This document shows, one piece after another, positions 1 to 8,227 of a stretch of DNA of 64,000 nucleotides. This DNA comes from Roseomonas gilardii subsp. gilardii (GTDB lineage Bacteria > Pseudomonadota > Alphaproteobacteria > Acetobacterales > Acetobacteraceae): positions 3,340,501-3,404,500 of the forward strand of contig NZ_CP095554.1 of NCBI RefSeq assembly GCF_023078375.1, in the 5' to 3' direction. The stretch's first letter is position 1. Each line of letters starts with the position of its first letter. The position numbers were made by a program, and so were the translations under genes. A model generated the notes under the pieces. That model had not been told where the DNA came from. It ran no database searches and saw only the letters and a program-made list of their open reading frames with translations.

Positions 1-905
1 CCATAGAGGCGCCGCCGCTCCGCCACGTCGCGCTCGAAACGGCCCCGCTGCTCCGCGGGGTCGGTCAGCTCGTCGAAGGCATTGGCCAGTTCGATCCCGG
101 CCACGAAGAGCTCGAAGCGCAGCGCCGCCCGGGGGTCCGCCGGATCGCGCCGGGCCAGCGCCGCCTGGGGCGCCGGCCAATGGGTCAGGAAACTCGCCCG
201 CCCGCGCCCGAGATTCGGCTCCACATGGTCGAGCATCAGCCGGAAGAACAGGTCCTCCCAGCCCTCCCCGTCCGGCGCCTCCAGCCCCAGGCCGCGCGCC
301 GCCGCGCGCAGGGCCGCGCCATCCCCCTCCCCGTCCGCCCCGACCGTGGCGAGGATATCCAGCCCCCCGCACCAGCGGCGGAAGGCTTCCGCCACCGGGA
401 TGCGCTCGAAGGGCAGGCCGAGATCCGTTTCCACCCCATGCTGCGCCACGCGGGGCGGCAGCACGGCCCGCAGCAGCGCCTCCGCCTCATCCATCATCCC
501 GTCCAGCGACAGGCCCGGCGCGTACCATTCCAGCATGGTGAATTCCGGCGCGTGGCGGGAGGAGACCTCGCCATTCCGCCAGACCCGCGCCAGCTCGAAG
601 ACCGGCCCGGCCCCGGCCACCAGCAGCCGCTTCAGCGCCAGTTCCGGCGAGGTCCGCAACCAGAGGTCCCTCGCCTCGCCCGGCCCCAGATGCGGGCGGA
701 AGCGGGAGCGGAAGCCCTGGAGATGCACCTCCATCCCCGGTACCGGCACCAGCGCGGGGGTCTCCACCTCCGTATAGCCGCGGCTGGCGAAGAAGGCCCT
801 GGTCTCCGCCAGGAGCCGGGCGCGGCGGTGCAGCGCCGGCAGGCGGGCCGCGAGGCGTTCGGGAAGCCAGTCCGGCCGGGGGGAAGACGATGCGGGAGAG
901 GACAT
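1..905 (-). CDS. epmA: EF-P lysine ligase EpmA (GenX/PoxA), C-terminus outside window
   Basis: This is a class II lysyl-tRNA-synthetase paralogue. In the known family it attaches (R)-beta-lysine to a conserved lysine of elongation factor P. The frame is open from ATG at 905 to the window edge (about 301 codons of an expected 330-350). The class II core begins almost at once, with no anticodon-binding domain, which separates EpmA from LysS. Residues 85-95 read TSPELALKRLL. Motif 2 lies at about residues 103-128 (FELARVWRNGE, then RHAPEFTMLEWY). The last visible part (ELANAFDEL) is the acceptor-site region of lysyl synthetases. epmB and efp lie within 6 kb, which supports the assignment. The start is the first ATG before the conserved N-terminus. 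Confidence 0.92.
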   Translation of the reverse strand, partial: MSSPASSSPRPDWLPERLAARLPALHRRARLLAETRAFFASRGYTEVETPALVPVPGMEVHLQGFRSRFRPHLGPGEARDLWLRTSPELALKRLLVAGAGPVFELARVWRNGEVSSRHAPEFTMLEWYAPGLSLDGMMDEAEALLRAVLPPRVAQHGVETDLGLPFERIPVAEAFRRWCGGLDILATVGADGEGDGAALRAAARGLGLEAPDGEGWEDLFFRLMLDHVEPNLGRGRASFLTHWPAPQAALARRDPADPRAALRFELFVAGIELANAFDELTDPAEQRGRFERDVAERRRLY

Positions 906-1245
906 TGCGCCCGCCTTATAGCGCCTCCGCCGCTTCCGGGAGCGGTGGAAAGGGTGATGACGATCGCATGGATTGTTCCATGCCAGGAAACGAACGGCGC
1001 ATCCCCTCTCGCCATCCGTCCTTCCCACGACGCGGGTTTGCCATGCGCGGGGCGCGGAAAACATCGCGTTATCGAGAGGGGTTGCCCCTCCCAGCCTTTG
1101 CCCAGAGCCGGTCCCACCAGCCATTGTTCTGGATTAAAGGACAAACATTCCGCAGCATCGCTGATTTTCCGGTTCGATTAGTGTCCTATCTATCAATCAT
1201 GAGAACGGGACAACGAAGCCCCGCTCAACAGGATCGGAACACACC
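906..1245. other. Intergenic region between epmA and a secreted protein gene
   Basis: No convincing gene is seen. The last 110 bases before the small secreted protein gene are clearly richer in A+T than the surroundings (about 1130-1210), so the promoter for that gene probably lies there. No consensus -35/-10 pair can be assigned with confidence. Confidence 0.4.
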
Positions 1246-1572
1246 ATGCATACCCTCTCGAAGATCGGTCTCGCCGCCCTGATGGCCACCACCCTGATGG
1301 CAGCCCCCATGGCGAGCCATGCGGCGGAAGGCGGCGGCTACAGCCAGTACAGCATCGGCTCCACCCCCACGGACACCAGCGGCGCCGGTTCCTCTGCCAC
1401 CCGCGGCACGCCCAGCTTCGACATGGCCGACAGCTATGCCACCCCGGGCAGCGTCGTGCGGAACAGCAGCAACTCCGGCTCCTCGGCGGTGTCCGGCAAG
1501 CCCCTCGGCAACATGCCGGCCAGCCGCTTCAGCTTCGGCTCCACGCCGCTGGACGTGAGCAACAACAACTGA
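1246..1572 (+). CDS. Small secreted Ser/Gly/Asn-rich protein
   Basis: This is a 108-residue protein of unknown function. Residues 1-27 form a clear Sec signal peptide (basic start, hydrophobic LAALMATTLMAAP core, cleavage near SHAA). The mature part is polar and low in complexity, rich in Ser, Gly, Thr and Asn, with repeated FGSTP/IGSTP-like segments (SIGSTPTD near the start, FGSTPLD at the end). No cysteines or catalytic motifs are visible. It stands alone, with an A+T-rich leader before it and a strong hairpin after it, so it is probably a monocistronic, well-expressed exported protein. The family is not recognised. Confidence 0.7.
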   Translation: MHTLSKIGLAALMATTLMAAPMASHAAEGGGYSQYSIGSTPTDTSGAGSSATRGTPSFDMADSYATPGSVVRNSSNSGSSAVSGKPLGNMPASRFSFGSTPLDVSNNN

Positions 1573-1606
1573 GCCTCCGCCGCCCGGGCAACCGGGGGCA
1601 GGACCA

Positions 1607-1644
1607 CGAAACAGGGGCGCTCCGGCCGGAGCGCCCCTGTTTCG
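1607..1644 (+). terminator. Perfect 19-bp inverted repeat, likely terminator
   Basis: A perfect palindromic stem (arm CGAAACAGGGGCGCTCCGG) lies 35 bases after the stop of the small secreted protein gene. The strand leaves the stem through TTTCG, so it has a weak U-tract. It probably ends that transcript. Confidence 0.6.
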
Positions 1645-1672
1645 TTCGCGCCTTCAGGAACCCTCCCCAAGG

Positions 1673-1761
1673 ACCGCTCCCCCGGACGCGCGGCCCAGCC
1701 GTGATCAGGAAACGCCGCGCGCGTTCCTCCGGCACCGCTCCCCCGGACGCGCGGCCCAGCC
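1673..1761. repeat. Two 28-bp direct repeats, 61 bp apart
   Basis: The 28 bases at 1673-1700 recur identically at 1734-1761 (both begin ACCGCTCCCCCGG and end GCGGCCCAGCC). They lie in the gap before epmB. The spacer holds unrelated sequence. Function is unknown: this could be a duplicated regulatory element or slippage/recombination debris. Confidence 0.75.
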
Positions 1762-1814
1762 CCTCCCTCTGGCCGCTTCCACCGCCCCCCATCCTGGTCT
1801 AGCTGCTGGCCGCC

Positions 1815-2947
1815 ATGCCCGATGGCCTCCCCCGCCCCACCATGCCGAGCCCCGCCCGCACCCTCCGCGACCCGGAAGCGCTGGCGGAAGCCGGCCTCGT
1901 GCCCGTTGAGGCCCTGCCCGGCCTGCGGGCCGTGTCGGAACGCTACGCCATCTCCGTCACGCCCGCCGTGGCGGCGCTGATCGACCGCGCCGACCCCGCC
2001 GACCCCATCGCGGCGCAGTACATCCCCCGCGCGGCGGAACTCCTCACCTCCCCGCAGGAGCTGGAGGACCCGACCGCCGACCATCCCCATTCCCCGGTGA
2101 AGGGCGTGGTCCACCGCTATCCCGACCGCGCCCTGCTGAAGCCGCTCCTGGCCTGCCCGGTCTATTGCCGCTTCTGCTTCCGGCGCGAACAGGTCGGCCC
2201 CGATGGCGGCCTGCTGTCGGAGGCGGAGCTGGACGCCGCGCTGGACTACTTCGCCCGCACCCCGCAACTGCGGGAGGCGATCCTGACCGGCGGCGACCCG
2301 CTGATGCTCTCGCCCCGCCGCCTCGGCGCGATCGTCGCCCGCCTGTCCGCCATCCCGCATATCGAGATCATCCGCCTCCATTCCCGCGTGCCGGTGGCCG
2401 ACCCCGCCCGCGTCACCCCCGCGCTAGTCGAAGCGCTGGAGACGGAAAAGGCCCTCTTCCTCTGCGTGCATGCCAACCATGCCCGCGAATTCTCCCCCCG
2501 GCCCGTTCCGCCCTGCGCCTCCTGGCGCGGGGCGGGGTGGCCCTGCTCGGGCAGTCGGTGCTGCTGCGCGGGGTGAACGACAGCGAGGCCGCGCTGGAGG
2601 ACCTTTTCCGCGCCATGCTCGCCAGCCGGATCAAGCCCTACTACCTGCACCAGCTCGACCGCGCCCCCGGCACCGCCCGCTTCGAGGTGCCGATCGCCGA
2701 GGGCCGCCGCCTGCTCCGCGCCCTGCGCGGCCGCCTCACCGGCCTCGCCTGGCCGGTCTATGCGCTCGACACGCCCGGCGGCGGCGGCAAGGCCCCGGTC
2801 GGCCCGGAATTCGCGGCCCCCGAGGGCACGGACTGGGTGGTGGAACGGCCGCTGGACGGCGCGCCCTACCGCCACGCTGCTCCCCTGCCCACGGGCGGCA
2901 ATCCGGCGGACCGGCGGGAAAGGTCCTTTCCCGAAAGGTCCTCCTGA
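1815..2947 (+). pseudogene. epmB: EF-P beta-lysylation lysine 2,3-aminomutase EpmB, frameshifted
   Basis: This radical-SAM, PLP-dependent lysine 2,3-aminomutase family enzyme makes the (R)-beta-lysine that EpmA puts on EF-P. Reading from ATG 1815, the Cys triad CPVYCRFC is at residues 114-121, followed by a TGGDP motif. The first frame stays homologous to HANHARE near 2490, then drifts and stops at 2576. The rest (SALRLLARGGVALLGQ, then GVNDS and IKPYYLHQLDRAPGTARFEV) continues in another frame to the stop at 2947. The break is at a C6 run, 2494-2499. Adding one C restores a single product of about 377 residues. Either the sequence has an error or this copy is inactive. A second ATG at 1842 is an alternative start. 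Confidence 0.85.
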
Positions 2948-2959
2948 CACCGCCACGGA

Positions 2960-3919
2960 TCACGGCATCTCCTCCGCTCCCCTTTCCGGCGCTCCCCCTT
3001 CCAGCCTTGGCATCAGGGCGAAAGGGCCTTCCCGGAAGCGCTGCCGCAGGAACTCCACACAGACCCGCACCTTGGCGGAATGGCGCAGCCGCGCCGTGGA
3101 GACCGCCCAGACATCGGCCGGCTGCCGCCATTCCGGCAGGATATGCACCAGCCCCCCATCCCGCAGATGCTCCGCCACGTCCCAGGCGGACACCATGACG
3201 ATGCCATGCCCGTCGCGGGCCCAGCCCAGTACGACATCGGTATGGTTCGCGGCCATGTTGCCCGTCACCTTCACCGTCTCGGGGCCGTTGGGCCCTTCCA
3301 GCCGCCAGACCCCGAAGGCTTCCTCGCGCTCACGGAACAGCAGGCAGTTGTGCTGCGCCACCTCGGCCAGCACGCGCGGCCATCCCTGCCGCTCCAGATA
3401 GGCAGGCGCGGCGCAGAGGATGCGCCAGCTCCGCAGGATCCGGTGCGCGATCAGGTTCGGCTCCTGCACCTCGCCCACCCGGATATCGAGGTGGAAGCCC
3501 TCGGCCACGAGGTCGGCGCGCCGGTCCAGCAGTTCCAGCCAGACCTCCAGCCCCGGGTGCCGCCGCACCAGCTCCGACAAGGCTGGGGCGACATGGTTCC
3601 GCCCGAGCCGGGAACTGGTGCTGATGCGCAGCGGGCCTTGCGGCCGGCCCCGCATCCCGGCCAGGTCCTCCCGCATCTCCTCGACATCGCCGAGGATGCG
3701 ACGCGCCCAGCGATAGACCGACTCCCCCTCGTCGGTGATGCCGACACGGCGGGTGGTGCGCGCGAAGAGCCTGACGCCCAGCGCTTCCTCCAGCAGCGCG
3801 ATGCGCTTGCTGACATAGGTCGCCGAAACCCCGAGCTCCGCCGCACCCGCCGCGAAACTGGACCGGCGGGCAACCGTGCAGAACAGGCGCAGGTCGCGCA
3901 GGGAGGGTCCATTATCCAC
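2960..3919 (-). CDS. LysR-family transcriptional regulator
   Basis: This 319-residue protein has the usual LysR layout. A winged helix-turn-helix occupies residues 5-65 (LRLFCTVARRSSFAAGAAELG, then SATYVSKRIALLEEALGVRLFART), followed by a periplasmic-binding-protein-like effector domain from about residue 90. It diverges from the Gfo/Idh oxidoreductase gene, with about 96 bp between the starts. The classic LysR arrangement suggests it controls that gene and itself. The shared gap holds a small dyad, TTCT-TTC-AGAA at 3926-3936, which could belong to an operator, but this is weak. The C-terminus carries an extra acidic tail. The effector is unknown. Confidence 0.88.
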   Translation of the reverse strand: MDNGPSLRDLRLFCTVARRSSFAAGAAELGVSATYVSKRIALLEEALGVRLFARTTRRVGITDEGESVYRWARRILGDVEEMREDLAGMRGRPQGPLRISTSSRLGRNHVAPALSELVRRHPGLEVWLELLDRRADLVAEGFHLDIRVGEVQEPNLIAHRILRSWRILCAAPAYLERQGWPRVLAEVAQHNCLLFREREEAFGVWRLEGPNGPETVKVTGNMAANHTDVVLGWARDGHGIVMVSAWDVAEHLRDGGLVHILPEWRQPADVWAVSTARLRHSAKVRVCVEFLRQRFREGPFALMPRLEGGAPERGAEEMP

Positions 3920-4015
3920 GCCTAGTTCTTTCAGAATGTGATTTCCGCCAGATTATCTCTCATTCCATCCGCAATAACCTCCCTTCCGCGCAAGATGCGG
4001 AAACGGGAGGACGGA

Positions 4016-5074
4016 ATGGAACAGGTGCGTATCGCCGTGGCAGGGGCCGGGCTGATCGGCCGGCGGCATATCGAGGAAATCGTCAGGAGCCAGGGCGCGG
4101 TCCTGTCCGCCATCATCGATCCCTCCCCTGCCGCGCGGGAGATCGCGGACCGCGAAGGCGTCCCGCTCTATCCCTCCCTGCGCGACTGCTTCGCCCATGA
4201 CAGGCCGGACGGGGTGGTGCTGGCGACGCCCAACCAGATGCATGTCGCGCAGGGGCTCGAATGCGTCGCCGCCCGCGTGCCGGTCCTGGTGGAGAAGCCG
4301 ATCGGCCACCGGCCGGACGAGGCGCTGCGACTGGTCGAGGCCGCGGAGCAGGCCGGAATTCCCCTGCTGGTCGGCCATCACCGCCCGCACAGCCCGATCC
4401 TGCGCAAGGCGGTCGAGGTGGTGCGCTCGGGCATCCTCGGCCGGCTGGTCGGCGTGATCGGCAGCGCCGTCTTCTACAAGCCCGACGCGGACGGCTACTA
4501 CGACGGCCCCTTCGCCTGGCGCCGCGAGCCCGGCGGCGGGCCGGTCCTGATCAACATGATCCACGAGGTCGGCAATCTGCGCGCCATGATCGGCGAGATC
4601 GTCGCGGTGCAGGCGCTCGCCTCCAACGCCACGCGGAACTTCGCGGTGGAGGACACGGTCGCCATCAACCTCCGCTTCGCCAATGGCGCGCTCGGCACCT
4701 TCATGCTCTCCGACACCGCCGCCTCCCCGAAGAGCTGGGAGCAGACCTCGCGGGAGAACGCGGCCTATCCGACCTATCCAGAGGAGGACGCCTACACCAT
4801 CCTCGGCACCGACGGCTCCCTGGCCGTGCCGACGATGCGGCTGAAATACTATGCCCGGAAGGAGGACCGCTCCTGGCACAAGCCCTTCCGGGAGGAGGTC
4901 CTGCCAGTGGAGCGGACCGACCCGCTCGCCCGGCAGATCGAGCATTTCGCGGCGGTGATCCGGGGGGAGGAAGCACCGCTGGTGACCGGACGGGACGGGC
5001 TGCGGAACCTGCGCGTCACCGACGCGATCCTGGAGGCCGCGCGCAGCGGCGGGACCGTCAGCCTTTCCGGCTGA
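4016..5074 (+). CDS. Gfo/Idh/MocA-family NAD(P)-dependent oxidoreductase
   Basis: This 352-residue protein has an N-terminal Rossmann fold (IAVAGAGLIGRRH near residues 5-17) and the family's EKP motif (VLVEKPIGHRPDEA near residue 95). These enzymes oxidise or reduce sugars, inositols or related polyols with NAD(P). The C-terminal alpha/beta domain contains GGGPVLINMIHEV, with the usual active-site His. I chose ATG 4016 over upstream starts because GGGAGG sits 5 bases before it and the Rossmann strand begins straight after. The 3' end overlaps the convergent kinase-like gene by 17 bp. The divergent LysR gene is its likely regulator. The substrate cannot be told from sequence. Confidence 0.88.
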   Translation: MEQVRIAVAGAGLIGRRHIEEIVRSQGAVLSAIIDPSPAAREIADREGVPLYPSLRDCFAHDRPDGVVLATPNQMHVAQGLECVAARVPVLVEKPIGHRPDEALRLVEAAEQAGIPLLVGHHRPHSPILRKAVEVVRSGILGRLVGVIGSAVFYKPDADGYYDGPFAWRREPGGGPVLINMIHEVGNLRAMIGEIVAVQALASNATRNFAVEDTVAINLRFANGALGTFMLSDTAASPKSWEQTSRENAAYPTYPEEDAYTILGTDGSLAVPTMRLKYYARKEDRSWHKPFREEVLPVERTDPLARQIEHFAAVIRGEEAPLVTGRDGLRNLRVTDAILEAARSGGTVSLSG

Positions 5075-5636
5075 CGCCCGCGGCCGCCGCGCGCTCCCGC
5101 GCCGCCAGCAACCGCCGGAACAGCGGCTCCACCTCATCCGGATGCCGCAGCCGGTGCCGTTCCAGATGCGCCAGCCCCGGGTCCTCCAGCAGCGCCGCAT
5201 AGGCCCGTCGCTGCTGGTGATAGGTGCGCCAGGCCCAGCGGAGCGGGTGATCCGCGTCCAGCCATTGCCGGAATGCCTCCCGGTTGCCGGTGCCCGGCCA
5301 GATCTCGCGCCGCGTGACCGCCCGCCGCAGGGAGCGCCAGAGGACCCGCCGCATGACCAGGGAGCGCGGATAGTCCAGCCAGATCACATGCGTCGCGCGA
5401 TCCAGCACGAGGTCGCGCACCCGGCCGTAATTGCCGTCGCTGACCCATCCCTCCGCCGCCACGGCCAGCGCCACCCGGCGCCGGAATTCCGGCAGGTCAT
5501 GCGTGTTCAGGTCGCGCCAGCCCGCCTGCCAGTTGATCGCGTCCAGCTCGACATGCGGCACGCCCAGCGCGGCGGCGAGGCGCCGCGCCAGGGTGGACTT
5601 GCCCGATCCCGACACGCCGAAGACGGCAACACGCAT
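5058..5636 (-). CDS. Small P-loop kinase-like protein (adenylate kinase/FlaR-like)
   Basis: This 192-residue P-loop protein has Walker A GVSGSGKSTLARRLA at residues 7-21, then HVELDAINWQAGW and a conserved WVSDGNYGRVRDLVL stretch. That pattern is typical of the short adenylate-kinase-related 'topology modulation'/FlaR proteins. HVIWLDYPRSLVMRRVLWRSLRR resembles the LID/nucleoside-binding region. It probably phosphorylates a small molecule, but the substrate is not known. The ATG at 5636 is directly before the Walker A strand. The gene converges on and overlaps the oxidoreductase gene by 17 bp. Confidence 0.75.
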   Translation of the reverse strand: MRVAVFGVSGSGKSTLARRLAAALGVPHVELDAINWQAGWRDLNTHDLPEFRRRVALAVAAEGWVSDGNYGRVRDLVLDRATHVIWLDYPRSLVMRRVLWRSLRRAVTRREIWPGTGNREAFRQWLDADHPLRWAWRTYHQQRRAYAALLEDPGLAHLERHRLRHPDEVEPLFRRLLAARERAAAAGVSRKG

Positions 5637-5826
5637 CCCGCTCCACTCCCCGTTTCCGCCCCTCCCCGGCCCCTCGCCGCGGGGCCGCCCCCTGCCCGGC
5701 GCACCGCTGCCCCGGTTGCCCGAAAGCGCCCGGGGGTCTAAACGCCGCCCTTCAGCGCGGGCGCCACGCCGCCCGCCCGCTCCTTTCCCAGTCCGCCATC
5801 TCAGACCACGAGGACGAGCCGCCCCC

Positions 5827-6396
5827 ATGGCGAAGCAGCAGGCCAACCAGATGCGCCCTGGCCAGGTGATCGAATTCGAGGGCCGCCGCTGGTCCGTGCT
5901 CAAGATCAACATCATGACCCCCGGCAAGGGCGCGGCCGTGATCCAGGTCGAGATGCGCGACGTGAAGTCCGGCACCAAGAAGGACCAGCGCTGGCGCACC
6001 CAGGACACGGTCGAGCGCCTGACCACCGAGGACAAGGAGTACACCTACTCCTACGCCGATGGCGAAAGCCTGATCCTGATGGACCCGGAGACCTTCGAGC
6101 AGCACAGCGTGCCCAAGGAGATCCTGGGTGACCGCCTGCCCTTCCTGGTCGAGAACATGACCGTCAACGTCCGCCTGATCGAGGGCGACCCGGTCTCCAT
6201 GGACCTGCCGGACACGGTGGTGCTGGAGGTGACGGAGGCCGACCCGGTGGTGAAGAACCAGACGGCCACCTCCTCCTACAAGCCGGCGATGCTGAGCAAC
6301 GGCGTGAAGACGCTGGTGCCGCCCTTCATCTCCACCGGCGAGAAGATCGTGGTCCGCACCGAGGACGCCTCCTACGTGGAACGCGCCAAGGGCTGA
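5827..6396 (+). CDS. efp: Translation elongation factor P
   Basis: EF-P binds between the P and E sites of the ribosome and relieves stalling at polyproline stretches. The protein has the standard length (189 residues) and three-domain layout. The tip loop of domain I reads TPGKGAA, with the modifiable lysine at exactly position 34, as in lysylated EF-Ps. Domain II/III residues (SVPKEILGDRLPFLVENMTVNV; PDTVVLEVTEADP) are conserved. ATG 5827 gives the normal MAKQQANQMRPG start. epmA and epmB lie in the same 6 kb, so EpmA-type beta-lysylation of K34 is expected. Several proline-rich proteins in this window would be natural clients (inference). Confidence 0.96.
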   Translation: MAKQQANQMRPGQVIEFEGRRWSVLKINIMTPGKGAAVIQVEMRDVKSGTKKDQRWRTQDTVERLTTEDKEYTYSYADGESLILMDPETFEQHSVPKEILGDRLPFLVENMTVNVRLIEGDPVSMDLPDTVVLEVTEADPVVKNQTATSSYKPAMLSNGVKTLVPPFISTGEKIVVRTEDASYVERAKG

Positions 6397-6406
6397 GCCC
6401 CGGCTG

Positions 6407-6428
6407 CCTCCCCGCCCTGGCGGGGAGG
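6407..6428 (+). terminator. Hairpin after efp
   Basis: A 10-bp perfect stem (CCTCCCCGCC / GGCGGGGAGG) with a two-base loop lies 10 bases after the efp stop and is followed by GCTTT. It is a plausible intrinsic terminator with a short U-tract. Confidence 0.5.
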
Positions 6429-6608
6429 GCTTTCCGAAGCTGGCGGCGCCCTTTCCCGGGCGCCCCGATCCGGGCAGGCTGCGGCCTGCCCTTTTCCGTC
6501 ATTCCCGCCCGGCGCGCTTCCGACCGGGCCGCGCCCCCGGACCCGCCCCATCCGGTCCCGGGGGCAGCCGGCCGGCCCCACGCCCCGGGCGCAGCGAGGA
6601 TCCACGCG

Positions 6609-7457
6609 ATGCGCCCGAGCCCCCGACTCTCCCCCGCGCTCAATGTCGTCATCCAGGCCGCGCAGAAGGCCGGCAAGCGCCTGCTGCGCGATTTCGGCGA
6701 GGTCGAGAACCTCCAGGTCAGCGTGAAGGGCCCCGGCGACTTCGTGTCCCAGGCCGATCTGCGCGCCGAGGAAAGCCTGCGCGCCGACCTCACCAAGGCC
6801 CGCCCGGGCTTCGCCCTCCTGATGGAGGAAAGCGGCGAGAGCGGCGACAAGGACTGGGAATGGCGCTGGGTGGTGGACCCGCTGGACGGCACCAGCAACT
6901 TCCTGCACGGCATCCCGCAGTGGTGCGTCTCCATCGGCATCGAGAAGCGCACCGGCGAGAACAGCTCCGAGGTGGTGGCCGGCGTCATCTACAACCCGGC
7001 GCTGGACGAGCTCTTCTGGGCCGAGAAGGGCATGGGCGCCTTCCTGAACGACCGCCGCCTCCGCGTCTCCGGCCGCCGCAACATGCAGGAGGCGCTCTTC
7101 GCCACCGGCATCCCCTTCGCCAACGTGCCGAAACGCGCCGAATTCTCCGCCACCCTCGCCCGGCTGATGCCGCAGGTGGCCGGCGTGCGCCGATTCGGCG
7201 CGGCGGCGCTCGACCTCGCCTGGGTGGCGGCGGGCCGCTACGAGGGATTCTGGGAACTGGGGCTGAAGCCCTGGGACTGCGCCGCCGGCATCGTGCTGGT
7301 GAAGGAAGCCGGCGGCTATGTCACCGATCCGGACGGCAACGACCCCTGGCCGCATGGCAACATCGTCGCCGGCAACCCGAATCTGCACGGCCCGCTGCGG
7401 GAGGCGGTGGCCGAAGGGATCGCCCGCGTCGCGGCCAGCCGCGCCACGGCGGGCTGA
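6609..7457 (+). CDS. Inositol monophosphatase family protein (SuhB-like)
   Basis: This Mg-dependent, Li-sensitive phosphatase family acts on inositol monophosphate and related sugar phosphates; SuhB also serves rRNA transcription in some bacteria. The 282-residue protein has DPLDGTSNFLHG at about 90-101 and WDCAAG at about 222-227, which supply the metal ligands (D90, D93, D223). The usual GEE upstream is present as MEES at 72-75. The substrate is uncertain. The gene stands on its own, with an efp hairpin upstream and 160 bp before the next gene. Confidence 0.88.
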   Translation: MRPSPRLSPALNVVIQAAQKAGKRLLRDFGEVENLQVSVKGPGDFVSQADLRAEESLRADLTKARPGFALLMEESGESGDKDWEWRWVVDPLDGTSNFLHGIPQWCVSIGIEKRTGENSSEVVAGVIYNPALDELFWAEKGMGAFLNDRRLRVSGRRNMQEALFATGIPFANVPKRAEFSATLARLMPQVAGVRRFGAAALDLAWVAAGRYEGFWELGLKPWDCAAGIVLVKEAGGYVTDPDGNDPWPHGNIVAGNPNLHGPLREAVAEGIARVAASRATAG

Positions 7458-7617
7458 ACCGCCCCCCCCGCCTCATCCTGGACCGGCCGGGCCGCATCGC
7501 CCCGGCCGGCCCATCGCCGGCACGGCGCATCCCGCCCCCCCCAAAAAGGCACACAGGCACACAGGCGCGGCAAGGGGCTGTTCCGGCCCCCGCCGATCTG
7601 CTCTAGCCTCGCGGCCA

Positions 7618-8220
7618 ATGCCTCCGGTCCCAAAACTTCTCCGGCCCGCCCTGATCCTGGCCTGCCTGCTCAGCCTCCTGCCCGGTTCCGGGTGGGCGCA
7701 ATCCGACCTGCCCCTGCCGCCGCCGCCCCCTCCGGCCCCGCCGCCACCGGTGCAGCTCGCCCCCGGCCCGGTGCCGCGCCCGCCCGCCCCGCCCGCCACC
7801 ACCGCCTATGCCGACATTCCGCTGGCCGAGGGCATCGCCACCCTGCCCGAGGGGCTCTGGCGCATCCAGGGCGACGTCACGCCGGCACAGCAGGCGGCGC
7901 TGCAACGGCTCGCCAGGGCCATGGCGGACCGCAGCCGGGGCCGCGTCACCGTGCTGGCCCGCGTCTCCGGCCCGGCGGACGACCTGTCCACCGCCCGGCG
8001 CGACAGCCTGGCCCGGGCGCAGGAGATCAAGCGCCTCCTCGAATCCGGCGGCCTGCCCGGCACGCGCATCGACCTGCGCCCGCTCGGCCTGACCATCGAG
8101 GCCACCGACAGCATCGACCTGATCCCACCCGCCCCGGCGCGCGGCGCCACGGCCCCCTCGCCCACTCCCCCTTCACCCACCCCGCCACCGGCGGCCCCGC
8201 CCGCCCCACGCAGAGGATGA
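7618..8220 (+). CDS. Proline-rich exported protein with OmpA-like region
   Basis: This 200-residue protein has a signal peptide (LLRPALILACLLSLLPGSGWA, cleaved near AQS), then a run of prolines including PPPPPP, then an alpha/beta region at about 60-165. That region reads TLPEGLWRIQGDVTPAQQAALQRLARAM, then SRGRVTVLARV and LARAQEIKRLLESGGLPGTRIDLRPLG, and resembles an OmpA/MotB-type peptidoglycan-binding fold. The tail is again proline-rich. Translation overlaps in context with the MotA-like gene 7 bp downstream, whose Shine-Dalgarno lies inside this gene's 3' end, so the two are probably co-expressed. A periplasmic accessory role for the stator-like complex is likely. The polyproline stretches should need EF-P. 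Confidence 0.7.
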   Translation: MPPVPKLLRPALILACLLSLLPGSGWAQSDLPLPPPPPPAPPPPVQLAPGPVPRPPAPPATTAYADIPLAEGIATLPEGLWRIQGDVTPAQQAALQRLARAMADRSRGRVTVLARVSGPADDLSTARRDSLARAQEIKRLLESGGLPGTRIDLRPLGLTIEATDSIDLIPPAPARGATAPSPTPPSPTPPPAAPPAPRRG

Positions 8221-8227
8221 ACATCCC

